Assembly (NCBI GenBank): GCA_016802295.1
Contig: JAESIW010000031.1
Location: 52,432 to 116,431 of the forward strand
Length of the DNA: 64,000 nt
Direction: 5' to 3'
From: Brachionus rotundiformis
Taxonomy: Eukaryota; Rotifera; Eurotatoria; Ploima; Brachionidae
Shown here one piece after another: positions 48,409 to 60,191 of the stretch; position 1 is the stretch's first letter, and each line of letters starts with the position of its first letter. A model generated the notes under the pieces. The model ran no database searches and had not been told where the DNA came from. It saw nothing but the letters and a program-made list of their open reading frames with translations. The translations under genes and the position numbers were made by a program.

Positions 48409-48764
48409 TCGAGTTAAATATACACTTCATTTAGTAATTAACGCTTAAGGTACTTAGAATCGAGCATTACTTTAGGTATTAATCAACGCGGATTAAGTGC
48501 TCTCGTTAAGCCTTTTGAGACATTATTTCTGACACTTTTTTTTTACAAACTTTTAATAAAAGATTACAAATTTAACTTCTTATTTTCCAAAAAACTGAAT
48601 TATATCTTTATAAACATTAAAACATAATAATACCAAGTGGATAAAGTCAAAAAATAATGCCATGTCCGTTCAAAAATATTTTTATTATTTATATATATTT
48701 TTATATTAATATATATATATATATATACACATTAAAAAATAAAATTAGTTAGAATAATCTTATT
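48409..48764 (+). repeat. Direct repeat, copy 2 (right of assembly gap)
   Basis: Near-identical to 47512-47867 and starts immediately after the N run. The pattern is that of overlapping contig ends from two haplotypes, or of a real tandem duplication. Confidence 0.9.
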
Positions 48765-48841
48765 TACTCAGTGCTAATGACATGTTTGGCTCTAATTGAT
48801 TGATCAGGAAGTTAAATATTTAATTAAATTTTTAGACAAAT

Positions 48842-49789
48842 ATGGGAAATCAAAAATCTTCTATGGAATGTCCAAGCGTGCGTGGTGAAAAGACCAAAAA
48901 GACAAAAAAATCTCACTCATTAAACACCTTGTTGAATCCAAATTTTCTGATCCGATCAAACTCAACACAAAAACTGAGGCTGCGCTTTGCCAACAGGTCC
49001 AAAAAGGCCAACAGTGCCAAAAAACCCACCGCCGAGTACACCAGTCTGAACGACTACAACACCAAAATTACCAGGTCCAACTCGTTTCAGGACAATTACA
49101 TATCCATTTACGATGACTACATGGTGGACAAAAAGGCCAAGTCGCACACCATTCAGGCTGGCAACGAGAGCAATTTGTACTCAAAGATTACCATCAATAA
49201 TACAAACAAAAAAAATGCTTTCCAATTGTCCTACAATTTGCAACCATTGAGCAAGCTAATTCTCAAATTAGGCGCATTCACACGCAGGTCAAGAAAGTGT
49301 CCCATCAAACGCTTCGATCCAAATGAACAGTTTTACCTAAACCAAACCATACAGCAAAAGATGAGTTCACAAGTGTTCAATGACCAGTCCAATTTGTACA
49401 CCGACATGTCCGAGAGCATATGCTCGGAACTATCCAAGATTAAAATAGACACTGAGGACAATTATCAGTCACTACATGACCAATACGACTATATTTCCAC
49501 TCATTCGCGGGTCGCCTCGCTAGAGCCGCCGCCCCTGCCTCCTGCTTCGACTCAGCCATGTCGTGACCAGGCAATAAACCACATATTCACAGCCATTCAT
49601 CCACTCGGACTCAACAACCAAGTCTACTACTCATTCACGAACGAAAGTGAGACCAAGCGTGCCATTAATAGTTCAATTCAGGTGTCCAGTTCTTCTTCGT
49701 GTGCCTCGATTAGATCGAGTATATCGAATGATAATTTGTATGAGAAAAAAACTGACCAAAACAATGGCATTAGAATTTTGGAAATTTGA
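48842..49789 (+). CDS. Predicted N-myristoylated, Tyr-rich adaptor-like protein
   Basis: Single exon, ATG 48842 to TGA 49789, 315 residues. MGNQKSS fits the N-myristoylation rule (Gly2, Ser6). A strongly basic segment follows (RGEKTKKTKKSH; RLRFANRSKKANSAKK), which would aid membrane binding. Many Tyr lie in acidic or Asn-rich contexts like kinase or SH2 sites: EYTSLNDY, ISIYDDYM, SNLYSKI, NLYTDM, NYQSLHDQYDYIS, NLYEK. A PPPLPPAS tract could bind SH3 domains. No enzyme or PTB domain is seen. The likely role is a membrane-tethered signalling scaffold; this is inference from short motifs, and I do not recognise the family. An acceptor-like AATTTTTAG ends 6 nt before the ATG, suggesting a 5'-UTR intron or trans-splice site. 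Confidence 0.7.
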   Translation: MGNQKSSMECPSVRGEKTKKTKKSHSLNTLLNPNFLIRSNSTQKLRLRFANRSKKANSAKKPTAEYTSLNDYNTKITRSNSFQDNYISIYDDYMVDKKAKSHTIQAGNESNLYSKITINNTNKKNAFQLSYNLQPLSKLILKLGAFTRRSRKCPIKRFDPNEQFYLNQTIQQKMSSQVFNDQSNLYTDMSESICSELSKIKIDTEDNYQSLHDQYDYISTHSRVASLEPPPLPPASTQPCRDQAINHIFTAIHPLGLNNQVYYSFTNESETKRAINSSIQVSSSSSCASIRSSISNDNLYEKKTDQNNGIRILEI

Positions 49790-50494
49790 TTCCAAAGGAT
49801 ATTGTCCATCCGGTGTGAGTGCGTCTGAAGCGTTTAATTAAATTAATGTTAATTTTTTGTACAGATTTTTATCCTTTAAATTTTTATTTTTTGGCTAATT
49901 TAAATAAATTTTATTTTAAAAGAATAGTATATTTTGTGACATAGTTTAATGCTAAATGAAGATGGAATAGGTTTTTTATAATTTTATTTTTGTTCTTTTT
50001 AAATTGCGTTAACCAAAATGTAAAAATGTATACTTAGATTTATAAATTTTTGCTAATTTTACTTTTTTTAAAACTCAGAATGTTAAAAAGAACATTTTTT
50101 TTAAAATTAAATTTCAATAAAAATCAGTTTATTAAATAAAAAAGTTATTTTCTCTAAAAAATGTTAATCTAAATTGAGTCAATTAAAAATTAAAAAAAAT
50201 TGTTGTAAGAAATTCAAGTTTAAACTACTAAACTTTAATGAATTAATATTAACTTTAAATAAATATTGTCTTTGAAAAATAAAGAATCAACATAAGCTTT
50301 CACACTGGTCCAAAAAAAAATATGTTTAGTTTTAAGTTTTTTTTAACATTTATTAAATTATTTAAAAAAATTTTAAAGTAAATTTAAATTTAAAAATTAA
50401 TTCAAATTTTATTTATTTAAAACTCGGTAGTATCTTAAAAGAAGTTATTTTGTTTAAAACGGTGTCAAGATTTCAAAAAATCCAATGTTTTTTT
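49790..50494. other. Intergenic, 3' flank
   Basis: A+T-rich 3' UTR-like sequence downstream of the Tyr-rich gene; no feature seen. Confidence 0.6.
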
Positions 50495-51085
50495 GTGTGG
50501 TCTTTCACGTAGTCTGGAGAAGAGCTGTATGGCGGGTACATAGGCCTACGGGTCTTTGTCCAAGTCTTGTCGTATGAGGGCGCCGCTGGCTTCGACCATC
50601 TCCCAGTATAGAATCCGAAAGGAGCGAGAATCTGCTGTACAGCTGACCCTCTGCAGACAGTACGTAACTTTGGAAGCCTTAAGTTAAGACTTTTTATAAG
50701 TCGCTTGGTTTGTGGTTCCAAGCTAGTCTAAATAGTTGCCGAGTTCGCAGCCAATTTTGAGTGCTCGGATGAGTGGCGCTGTTTATGATGAACGTCCCAC
50801 TGGCTTCTTAGGGAAAGACGCCGTCATAACTCTGCCAAAGCCGGTCCCAAGCCCGGTTGTGAAAAGAGGAGGGTGACTTTTTACTTAGTAATGATTGTGA
50901 TTATATCATTTAAAAATTCTAACATTATAAATAGTTATAAAATATCTAATGGGTAATTTATTTAAATGATTATCCACTGATATGATCAAAATTGAAAAAA
51001 TCATAAGATTGTTTTTGATGAATACATTATCTTTTTAAAATTCAGCATGGTTACCTATTGAACCAATATATTATATCCAAAGATA
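50495..51085 (-). repeat. GC-rich interspersed repeat, copy B (inverted)
   Basis: Reverse complement of copy A at 34448-35044, about 590 bp and highly similar, including the A+T-rich shoulder and the internal frame with KLRTVCRGSAVQQILAPFGF. It lacks the 50-bp repeated motif seen at the far end of copy A and joins A+T-rich DNA at 50495. It lies about 350 bp upstream of ENKD1. Confidence 0.8.
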
Positions 51086-51437
51086 ACTATTAATATATAA
51101 TTAATTATTTAAAGAAAATTTTTTAAATCAGATAAGGTATATTAATACTTGAAAATAATTTTATTAGACACGAATGGTATGTTTAACCTAACCAATGCTT
51201 AAATACCAACCAATCATAAACCATTTAAATCAAACTTGGTAAATGATTATATTTTTTTGAGAATATTCTAAAAAATAGTTAAGATAATTATTAAAACTCT
51301 TAAGCAAAAAAATTCAAATAAAATATTGCCATGGCAACTCAAATTATTCAGAAAATATTTTAACCGAGTTTAAAAATTGTGAAATTTCTAAATCAATTTA
51401 ATTTAAACAAGCTCAAAATCGACTTATTAAACCTAAA

Positions 51438-52712
51438 ATGTGCGAGGGCTTATCAACCATAAACGGACCAATTCCACCTCATCCAATGTTTTTAAAAGAA
51501 ACACCAACACCAAGCATATCTGCCAGAAGCAATGATATGTGCGTTGGTCCATCCAAAATTACCGGGCCCATTGTTTCTGATTTTTCTGTGACAGAAAGAG
51601 GGTAAACATTCATCAGCAAAAATTTTATCTAATCAATATTTCCTAGACCTATGGATTATTCCATAAATCCGAGAGTGCGCGGCATCGGTAAGAATAACTT
51701 TTTGGCAAACAAAAACGGCACTGGTGTTGGAATGCTTATTGAGCTTCAGGGTCGAGCAATATCTCCCAGGTCATTTAAAGTTAGGGAAAAGCCCAAAAAT
51801 TACATAGCCTCAAACACGCACAAGGTTAGGGAAATAATGAAAAAAGCCAAAGAAAGAGAGGCCCAGAAAGAGTTTAAATTGGCAGAAAAAAATGCCCCAA
51901 TTAAAGTTACCGAAAAGTATAAAGATGTGCAGTCCAAAGTTAAAGAAATGCTCCAAGTAGATCAAAATAAAAATTAGCTATTCTTAAATTAGTTTGATAT
52001 TTTTGGATTAGAAAGAGCCATTGGCGCCAAGAGATACCAACAAGGATTTTTTGAGAGCACATTCGAAAACTGGCCAAATAAGTCGGCCACAGTCGGCTAG
52101 ACCTTCAACAGCCGCCTCTACAAATACAAACAAGTCAAAAAACTCAAAAGACGACATTGACTTCATCAGACAAAATCGCCAACTAGCCAAAGAGCCTCGA
52201 ATGAGACGAGCTCCAAGTATGGACATGCTTAAAAATGTACAAGAAAAACTTAATAAAGATTTAGAAAAATATAATGAAAAAATAAAAGGAAAAATTCCTA
52301 ACTAGTAAAATTAATTTGTTAAAAATTAAAAAAAAATATTCTTATTAAAAATGCCATAATTAGCTTGGAACAGCGAAAGGAATACTTGAAAAAAGCAAAT
52401 GATGAGTATGTTAAAAATTTACCTGATCCAGAACAACCGGCTGGACACAGAAAATTGTCCGACCAAGAAAGAGCCACCACTCTCAACTTATTACAAGAAA
52501 GTAGACCACTTTTTTGCATAATTATTCCAAATAATTATTTTTTTGTCTAAGCTCATAAAAAGCTGCTGTCCGAGCTGAACAGTTTGCCAATTAGAAATGA
52601 CACCTTCAGAATTCAGACAACTAAAAGTGATATGGAAAAGCGATTAGTTGAGATCGACGAAGCGATCAAGATATTCTCCAAGCCAAAGGTTTTTGTCAAA
52701 ATTGAGTCTTAG
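51438..52712 (+). CDS. ENKD1: ENKD1, enkurin-domain ciliary/centriolar protein
   Basis: Exons 51438..51601, 51647..51956, 52012..52304, 52364..52500 and 52552..52712 give 354 residues (human 346). The N-terminus MCEGLSTINGPIPPHP is the ENKD1 hallmark and is echoed by CVGPSKITGPI. FLRAHSKTGQ and DDIDFIRQNRQL are conserved. The C-terminal enkurin domain runs from YLEQRKEYLKKANDEY through PAGHRKLSDQER to VEIDEAIKIFSKPKVFVKI. In vertebrates ENKD1 binds microtubules and centrioles and promotes ciliogenesis. Each exon junction restores a family-consistent residue; introns are 45-59 bp. The ATG is set by the conserved MCEG start. Confidence 0.95.
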
Positions 52713-54018
52713 TCTTTCTCTAGAAGTATTTTTTATGTCACCAAATGTTTAATAAGTATTCAGTTTATAAAATTTGAATAAAATTTATTTAACTACAATT
52801 ATAATTTATTATCTATTGCTCTCTCTTCTTTGTTTATTTTGTTTGAAAAATCAATATTTAAATAATTGAAAAAAAATACATATAATATCTATGAGTAAAT
52901 CAAAATTTGATGAGAAATTGTTTATTTTAAATCAAATGTCTTTTATCAAATATTTAGATAACTTTTTTTTTTAATAAAAAGATTCTGTAGTAAAAAAAAA
53001 GTTTTAAAAAAATAATTTTCAATTTTATTTGTGAGATTTGGATTTAAAAATGTTTAAACCTCTTTTTTAATTGAATTAAGACAATTGATTAACTCGGCCA
53101 GTGTTTTAGACACGTTTTTAAGAGCTTGTTATATTATAATTGTATTTTATGAAAAATTAAAAAAACTGAACTTAATTTTCTATAGAGTGGTAGTCTTTCT
53201 ACCAGAATTAGATTAAGTTAATTCTTAATCAACTAAATTAAATCCATAAGCATTCAAAACGTGAATTTTTTAAATATAAAATCTGTTCTGGAAGAATAAA
53301 TTCAAAAGATAATCCGAAATAAAATCTTTATTTTTTTCATGTATCTATTATATTTTTGTTAAAATAAAAAATAAGTTTATTTCATTTGGAATATTGACCC
53401 ATAAATATTTTTTTTATTAAACAAACTTTAAAATATTAAAACTAATATTAACATTAAGGCAAACTTATATGTTTAAAATCATATTTTAAAATAATTTATG
53501 ACAATTAAGTTCGAGTTTGTTTTAAAGTCTGTCTAGTATTGGAGCTAAGGGTGGTAAATGTTAATTAATAAGAGGCGACATTTTAGTCAAATTAGGCCAT
53601 AAAAACATCAAGGCTCACGGAACGCTTCTCCCGAGGCCTTCAGATACCAACTTATCTATTTTAAACAATTTTCCAACTTCAACTTCAACACTTATATCTA
53701 ATCTTTTTTTTTTTATTTTTCTAATTTATGAAATTGAAAAAAAAATTGATTTTTTATTTAATTTTTTATTAAAAAATAAAAACGTAATTAGATTATAAAA
53801 TGTGATTTTTTTTTTTATGTTGAACAAATATAGAATTTTTCACGAATTGAATAAATGATAGAAAAATTTTTTCTATTTTAACTTTCTGAACAAAAATGCT
53901 AGACTTTGATAAAACGTATCATATTTAGAAACTTTTTATTATTTCAAGCTATTTTTTAATAAAAAATAAACTATAAAATAAAAATTTTACTTAACCAGGT
54001 GTATTTAGAGATTTTGGA
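52713..54018. other. Intergenic, 1.3 kb
   Basis: A+T-rich, except for a less biased patch at about 53560-53690 (CACGGAACGCTTCTCCCGAG) that may be promoter or first-exon UTR of the ankyrin gene. No frame seen. Confidence 0.5.
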
Positions 54019-54733
54019 ATGCAAGACGTGACCAACAAGAACTCGCTGTCGCTGTCCTCGATTGAAGAGGACGGGCTGAGCCGCAATGAGCCGGAGAAGA
54101 GGCTCTACGGCTTATTCACCAACCCCAAGGAGGCATTGCAGCGTTTGTTCTTCGGGTACCACAATAAGACCAAGAGGACGCTGTCAGAAGAGGCCGAATG
54201 CGGTGACGAGGTGTCAGTGTGCACGTGGATTAAGAATGATGGTGTAGATCCGAATGACGTGGACGCCTACGGCTACACTCCTCTGCTGAATGCCACCGTA
54301 GTCGGAAGGGTAAACGCAGTCATCGAGCTGATAAAGAATGGCGCTGACGCCAACAAGCCTGGACCATACGGCTTTACTCCGCTGCACGGCGCCGCTCAGG
54401 TAAGACACGTTTGCCAACCTAGTGACTCTTTATTTACTGTTTTGTTTCCAGAATGGCCACAGCGAGATAGCGTGTATTTTGCTGAAAAATGGTGCCAAAA
54501 TAAATGCTCAAAACGACGACTTGGACACACCAATGCACTTGGCTATAAAATCTCAGCAAATTGAATTAGTTCTGTTGCTGCTGAAAAATGGTGGCAATCC
54601 GAAAATAGCCGGCTTTCATGGCAAAGACTGTGTACAGTGCGCAGTCGATTGTGGCCTATTGGACGTGGCACAAACTTTGGAAAATTATAATCCATCTTTG
54701 GACTGCAACAACAATTCGGCCTGCGGTCTTTAG
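54019..54733 (+). CDS. Ankyrin-repeat protein, about 220 aa
   Basis: Exons 54019..54399 and 54452..54733, phase 0. After a charged N-terminus of about 55 residues come four consecutive ankyrin repeats (about 60-200): DAYGYTPLLNATVVGRVNAV, then GPYGFTPLHGAAQNGHSEIA, then LDTPMHLAIKSQQIELVLLL, then FHGKDCVQCAVDCGLLDVAQ. Loops contain NGAD.N and NGAKINAQ. Such stacks mediate protein binding; no other domain is present, so the partner is unknown. The first exon has more G+C-rich codons than most genes here. An acceptor-like TTAACCAG lies 20 nt before the ATG and the frame stays open to it, so the N-terminus might extend into an upstream exon. Confidence 0.85.
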
Positions 54734-57700
54734 CAATATAATTAAATGGCTTAAAATATTTATATTAATTAAATTTTTTTGATATATTTAATTGAAAAAG
54801 TATTTGTTTACAAGGCGATTAATTACATGTCTCATAATGTGTCCTCTTCTACATCTAAAACCTTGTCTAAAGCCAAAATAGAAAGCAGCTTGTTACCGGT
54901 CTGGCAAAATTTTTTTCCTATTTAGATATTTATAAAATTCTTTATCAATTATAGACAATTTATTAGGTGAAAAGAAAAAAATAATAACAAAATGTATGTA
55001 AATATAAGTTGTTGTTTTTATTTTTGGAAAATTTTAGAAATTCTTAGTTATTTTTTAATTTATTTTTAAAATGGTAAAATAAACTTTGGAAAAAAAATTA
55101 TTATTTTTTTTTATTTTTATTTTGTACTTATTAAACAAAGCTTATTAAAGCAAATTTCTAATCTAACAATGTTCTAAATTTAGTTTTAGCTTAGAATGTC
55201 AATTATGTGTGATCAAAAAATAAAATAACTTGAAAAAAGGTTAAAATTTTACTTACTGGTCATTGAGGCGATCAAAGCTGGTGGATAAATTGGCAGAATT
55301 GTTGCCATGGTAACGCTTATGATGCAAGTTATCTGTGAAAGTCAGGTTTTGGATACAAATAAATAGCCAAAAATTGGAAGTTCACTTCCATCGCTCTTTA
55401 TGTTTTGGCACTAATTACCATTTCCATATCCACAGCCTGACTTCCTCCGACAACTAAAACCATTTCGTCATAAGCACCAATTCTGGCTCAATTTTGGTCC
55501 CAATATCACACTTTTTCTAAGTTTAACAAGCAAAAATTAAAAAAAATAAAAATCATAGCTAAGCTTTTAATTTTATTGATAATAATAATTAAAGTCTAAC
55601 ATTATATTAGCTTAGAAATCGGGTGTGTTCAAAAAATTTCAAAATTTTTAAAGATTATAAGCATTATACATAAATGAAAATGTAAAATAATAAATGAATC
55701 AAATGAAGAAATAAAACATAAATACGCCTAAATAGCAGAAACTGGTATCATAGTCTTATGTTTTTTTAAGAGACACAGCAGCAAGTCTTAGTCAAGAAAT
55801 TTTGTTTACCTATCTGAGAAAATATTCCTTTTTCCAATTAAAAATCAAATAATATTAATAATAAAAAAGTATATGTCAATATAAATATACTAATATTTTG
55901 CTTGAATATTTTTTATGAAAGGTGCTTGGTGATTAATTGTCTCATTTAAAAAAAACTCAACAAAATTAAAAATAATCAATTTAAGCAAAAAAATTTTTGA
56001 TTCTAAAGTCCAATTTGTTTGGCAAAATGCACACAAAAGCATTTTGTTCGATTGTTTGGCAATGAGAAAACATCGTCGATTTTTCGATGTGATTCTAATA
56101 AATTTAATTTTCATTGAATAAGATAAAACTAAAAATAATATTTTTTTTTAATTTTAAAAATTAAATTCTGGCTGAATCATCTTCAGGCGATTAAAATAAT
56201 AGAACTAAGAGTATTGGTAATTTGAGTAAATTAAAATTATTAATTTTAAATGAATAATTTCGCATCAATTAGCTGTGGGACATCCATTAATTACTTACTT
56301 CCGTGTACCTGTATGCATTCAAATCTTAGATATTTAAATAGATGTCAAATCGTTCATTTAATGATTTTTTTTTCATTTTTTACTCCCAAAAAGAAAGAGA
56401 AATAATATTAATAGAAATTTGATTAATTATTTTGTCTGGTTACTTTTGTTATTATTAAATCAAGAATAAAATAGAATTGAATTGGTTTAATCAATTTAAT
56501 TTTTAAGTAATTAGTTATACTTTTGTTAGTTTATTGATTAATTTTGTGTTCATATAGTGTGGGAACTAGACCTCATTTGGAACAAATTGTTTAATATAAT
56601 TATTTTTTGAGCCCAAAATACCTGGTAAAAATCAAATATAAAAGCAAACTAATTAGATATATGTAAAATCATCAATTTTAATCAATTCGAAATTAGTCCC
56701 TGAAGATAGATTGCTTTGTCTTTTAATACAGCAAATAATTCCAAGGTAATTCAGCTCGAAATGCAGGTTTGATTGAAGGCCGATATTTTTCAAAATGTTG
56801 AGGAATCATGGTAAAAATTTAGCCTGATTGGAAATTACCATATAGATTAAATTATTAAAATAGAAGTCAATTTTTTATTAAAAAAATGCTAGCATTATAT
56901 CTAATCCTTGTCAATTATTTATAAAAATACTTAAGTGATTAGTTTCAAAAATGTTTTCCTAAAATGTACTAAAATTATTTTTTATTTTATTTTTTAGTGT
57001 TTTTGGTTTGAAAATATATTTTGCCAAAAATCGAATTATAAAAAAAATATTAGCGTAAAGTGACGAATATCTAGGTTTAGCTTCCTGATTGAGAATACAC
57101 TTGAAGTGAGTATTCTAATATTCGAACCCTTAAGTATTCGAGATTAAAAATAAAATTTTGATTAAATCACTGGCATAGATTCATATTAATAATTACTAAT
57201 TAAATAAAAATTTATCTTAAACATTGGCAAAAATTATTTCTCTCATTTTGATTCAATTAAAAAGTATAAAATTTTTATTCAAAACAAAATAATATAATCT
57301 TTCGCGAGGCTCACGTACCATTTTGAATGGCAAAATTGGCTTTCGCGTGCAAGTCATTGTCATTTATTAGAATGAGTATCTACTATGTATGATTTTAAAA
57401 TGCGTAAAAATTAAACAAAAAACAAAGCCAAGAAAAAATCATGCTATCGAATGTTGGGGTTACGAGTTGGTTTTATTGTTTTATCCTACTCTCCAAATCC
57501 AACTGTGTAATAACTGTAATTAAAGCTAATAAAAATCAAAAAATTCTTCATAATTATAAGTATGGCATAGTTTTTTAAATTTTAAAAATTTATTTTAGTA
57601 ATTTTCAATAACATATAATTAAAGAGAAATAATAATTCTTAATTTAGTCGAGTATTTTGCCAATAGTTCAGATTGGTATCTTATCAACTAGTAATTTTTA

Positions 57701-60191
57701 TAAACAGTTATTAGATGATGCAATTTTTGCCCATATTTGATAATGTTTAGATTAGAAAAATCTAATAATAATTAAGATTTTCAATAATTTCTAAACTAAA
57801 AATATTTTTTTTGTTAATTTTAGTTTACCTATATTTAAAATGATCATTAGGAAATTGTAACTAAAAGGTATTCAGACTAAATTTCGGAAATTATTTTTTA
57901 AATTAAATTTTTATGTAGTAATTGATCCATTAATTTCTTCAAGTGGAAAATTTAAATCATAGATTTACTCTCGATTTATCTTGTCAAATTTGACATCCAG
58001 CTAGCTAATTATACAAATTTCTGATATAAAAATTTTTCTACACAGACATTTGCTCTCGTCTAGGTAGTCGCTTTATAACATTATAAAAAATTAATCTACA
58101 TTTTAATCAAATATTTAAATTAAAAAAAATCCATAAAAAAACTTATTTTTATTTATTATTTAAATGTAACTATAAAGCTAAATTGAAAGTAAATTTTTTT
58201 AAATCTAAATCTAGCATTGATTCCTTTTGCCTGTTTTTAATTGTTCAAATCGGACTATTAAATAAAGCCTTTATTATTTTAGACTATTTTGGTAAAAGAG
58301 GGATCATTTTTCCAAATAAGATTCTTACTTTTTTCTTAAAGGTTACTTAATCCCGCATCTAGACTGTTTCAAATGAAAAATCTAATCAACCATTTTTTAA
58401 ATTAAATCTCTTAATGCTAATTTTTAAATAATAATTTTGGTCGATTTATTTTCTAACTAATGATAAATTCGAATAATATTTATAAATTTATTCATTAACC
58501 TTGATAATGAAAAGATCTTTAAGAACACTTTTACATTATCTTTTATTGATTTTTTTTATTTTAAAGTTCAAAGCTTTTTTGAAAATAAGTTATTTTTATA
58601 TTCCATTAAGCTAAAATTAATGTTTTTAAAGAAAAACTATAATTATTTTTTGCCAACTTTGTCTCATCAGGACTTTTTTCACACTCTTTGATTAATTAAT
58701 GGATTATCAAACTCTTCTTCCCAAGAGAAATTTTCAAAATATTTTTTTCTCAAATAGCCTAAGGAAAAGTTAAGATATGGTATTTACTTAATATAAAGTT
58801 TTAGAATATTATCTAATCTTATTTGTTGTAAAACGATGGGAAATTGTCCATCCTGACATGAAAAGCGTAGAAACGTTTTTACGCCAAACAGTTTGTCTAA
58901 AAATGCGTCATTGAAAATTTTTAAATTTCAGGTTTCTATAAACGAGCCTTGATGAGGAAATGTTTATAAATTTATCTTTGTTTAACCAAATTTGTCATTA
59001 CATATTTTAAAATTAGATGATAAATTTTAAAATTTCGGTTACATCGATTAATATGAATGAAACTAATTAAGAGGGTGTTGGAAAATTTATTATTTATTAA
59101 TATGGATAAATGGAAATATTTATTTTTTATTAGTCTTAAATAGGATTTTTAATTACATCGGAATTCGACAAATAAAAACATTTTATCAAAATAATTAATT
59201 GAACTTTAAATTTCATCTACATTTTTATTTATTATTTTGATTTAATAAATATTATACTTAAACAATTTCTGATAGTTTTTCAAAAGTAAAATAATATATA
59301 TTTAATTTTTTAACAAACAAACTTTAAACGAAATTAAAATCTTCCTTTTAATTAGACTTGCCTTAGGCGACATTTTTAAATGAATTAATTTTTTTCATAA
59401 TTTCACGTTATCTTTCATTACATTTGTATAATGTGAGTAATTTTATGAGATTATGATCAGATTTGTTTGTTCTCTAATCTCACGGAAATGATCAAATTTA
59501 GTAAATTTCCGCAAAGATTTAATTATTTTAATTTAACACTTATCATTATTCCGCAAAGTTAACTAGTTTAATTTTTTAAGAGCAATTTTAATGCTGAACT
59601 ATATACTAGATTTAGATGATTTGTTAAGAAAATCCATTATTAAAAATAAAAAATGTCAAAAGATGACTTAATCCATCAACCTGACGCAGTAATTTTTCCT
59701 TTTTCGTCATCTTAGATAAACCATTTACCGCGCCATTTAGATCTACAAGATTTATGTGAGTCAAATGACGAAAAAGGAAAGAATTTAGGAATTTGTCTAT
59801 TCTATTTCTTTAATTTTTTTATTCAAAAAGATGATAGAAAACTTAATTTAATGAAAATAATAAAATAATTTCCTGCAAAAAAACACGCAACTAATGATTA
59901 GACTCAATTTCCTGTATCTGTCATATGCTCTCCAGTCTTGGTTACCGTATTTAATAGGTTTTTTTTTTATTTATGATAAACAAAAAGAATACCATTCACA
60001 TTTTTTTAACAAGTCTAAAATATCACTTTAAAAATCAATATATTAATTTCATGAAAAAGAGAAAAAAAGATTAAATTTATACTAATCTTATTTAAATAAA
60101 CTGCCTCATCAGCCATTTAAAAGGCATTGTTTTTTTTCAAAAGATTATTTTTTTAATCATAGTCTGATAAATTTATATTTAGATAACTAAA
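54734..60191. other. Intergenic, 5.5 kb
   Basis: The largest gene-free stretch in the window. It is A+T-rich, with less biased patches near 55260-55520 and 57300-57365 that carry no sustained frame. A 16-bp inverted repeat lies at 59695-59780. No tRNA, rRNA or other RNA gene recognised. Confidence 0.5.
59695..59780. repeat. Perfect 16-bp inverted repeat
   Basis: TTTCCTTTTTCGTCAT at 59695-59710 and its exact reverse complement at 59765-59780, spacer 54 bp. It lies about 410 bp upstream of the RASD-like ATG. Confidence 0.8.

Noticed and set aside
47852..48430. Open frame spanning the assembly gap
   Set aside because: It consists almost entirely of undetermined bases and has no coding content.
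55890..56114. 74-codon minus-strand frame
   Set aside because: Random A+T-type composition and no context.
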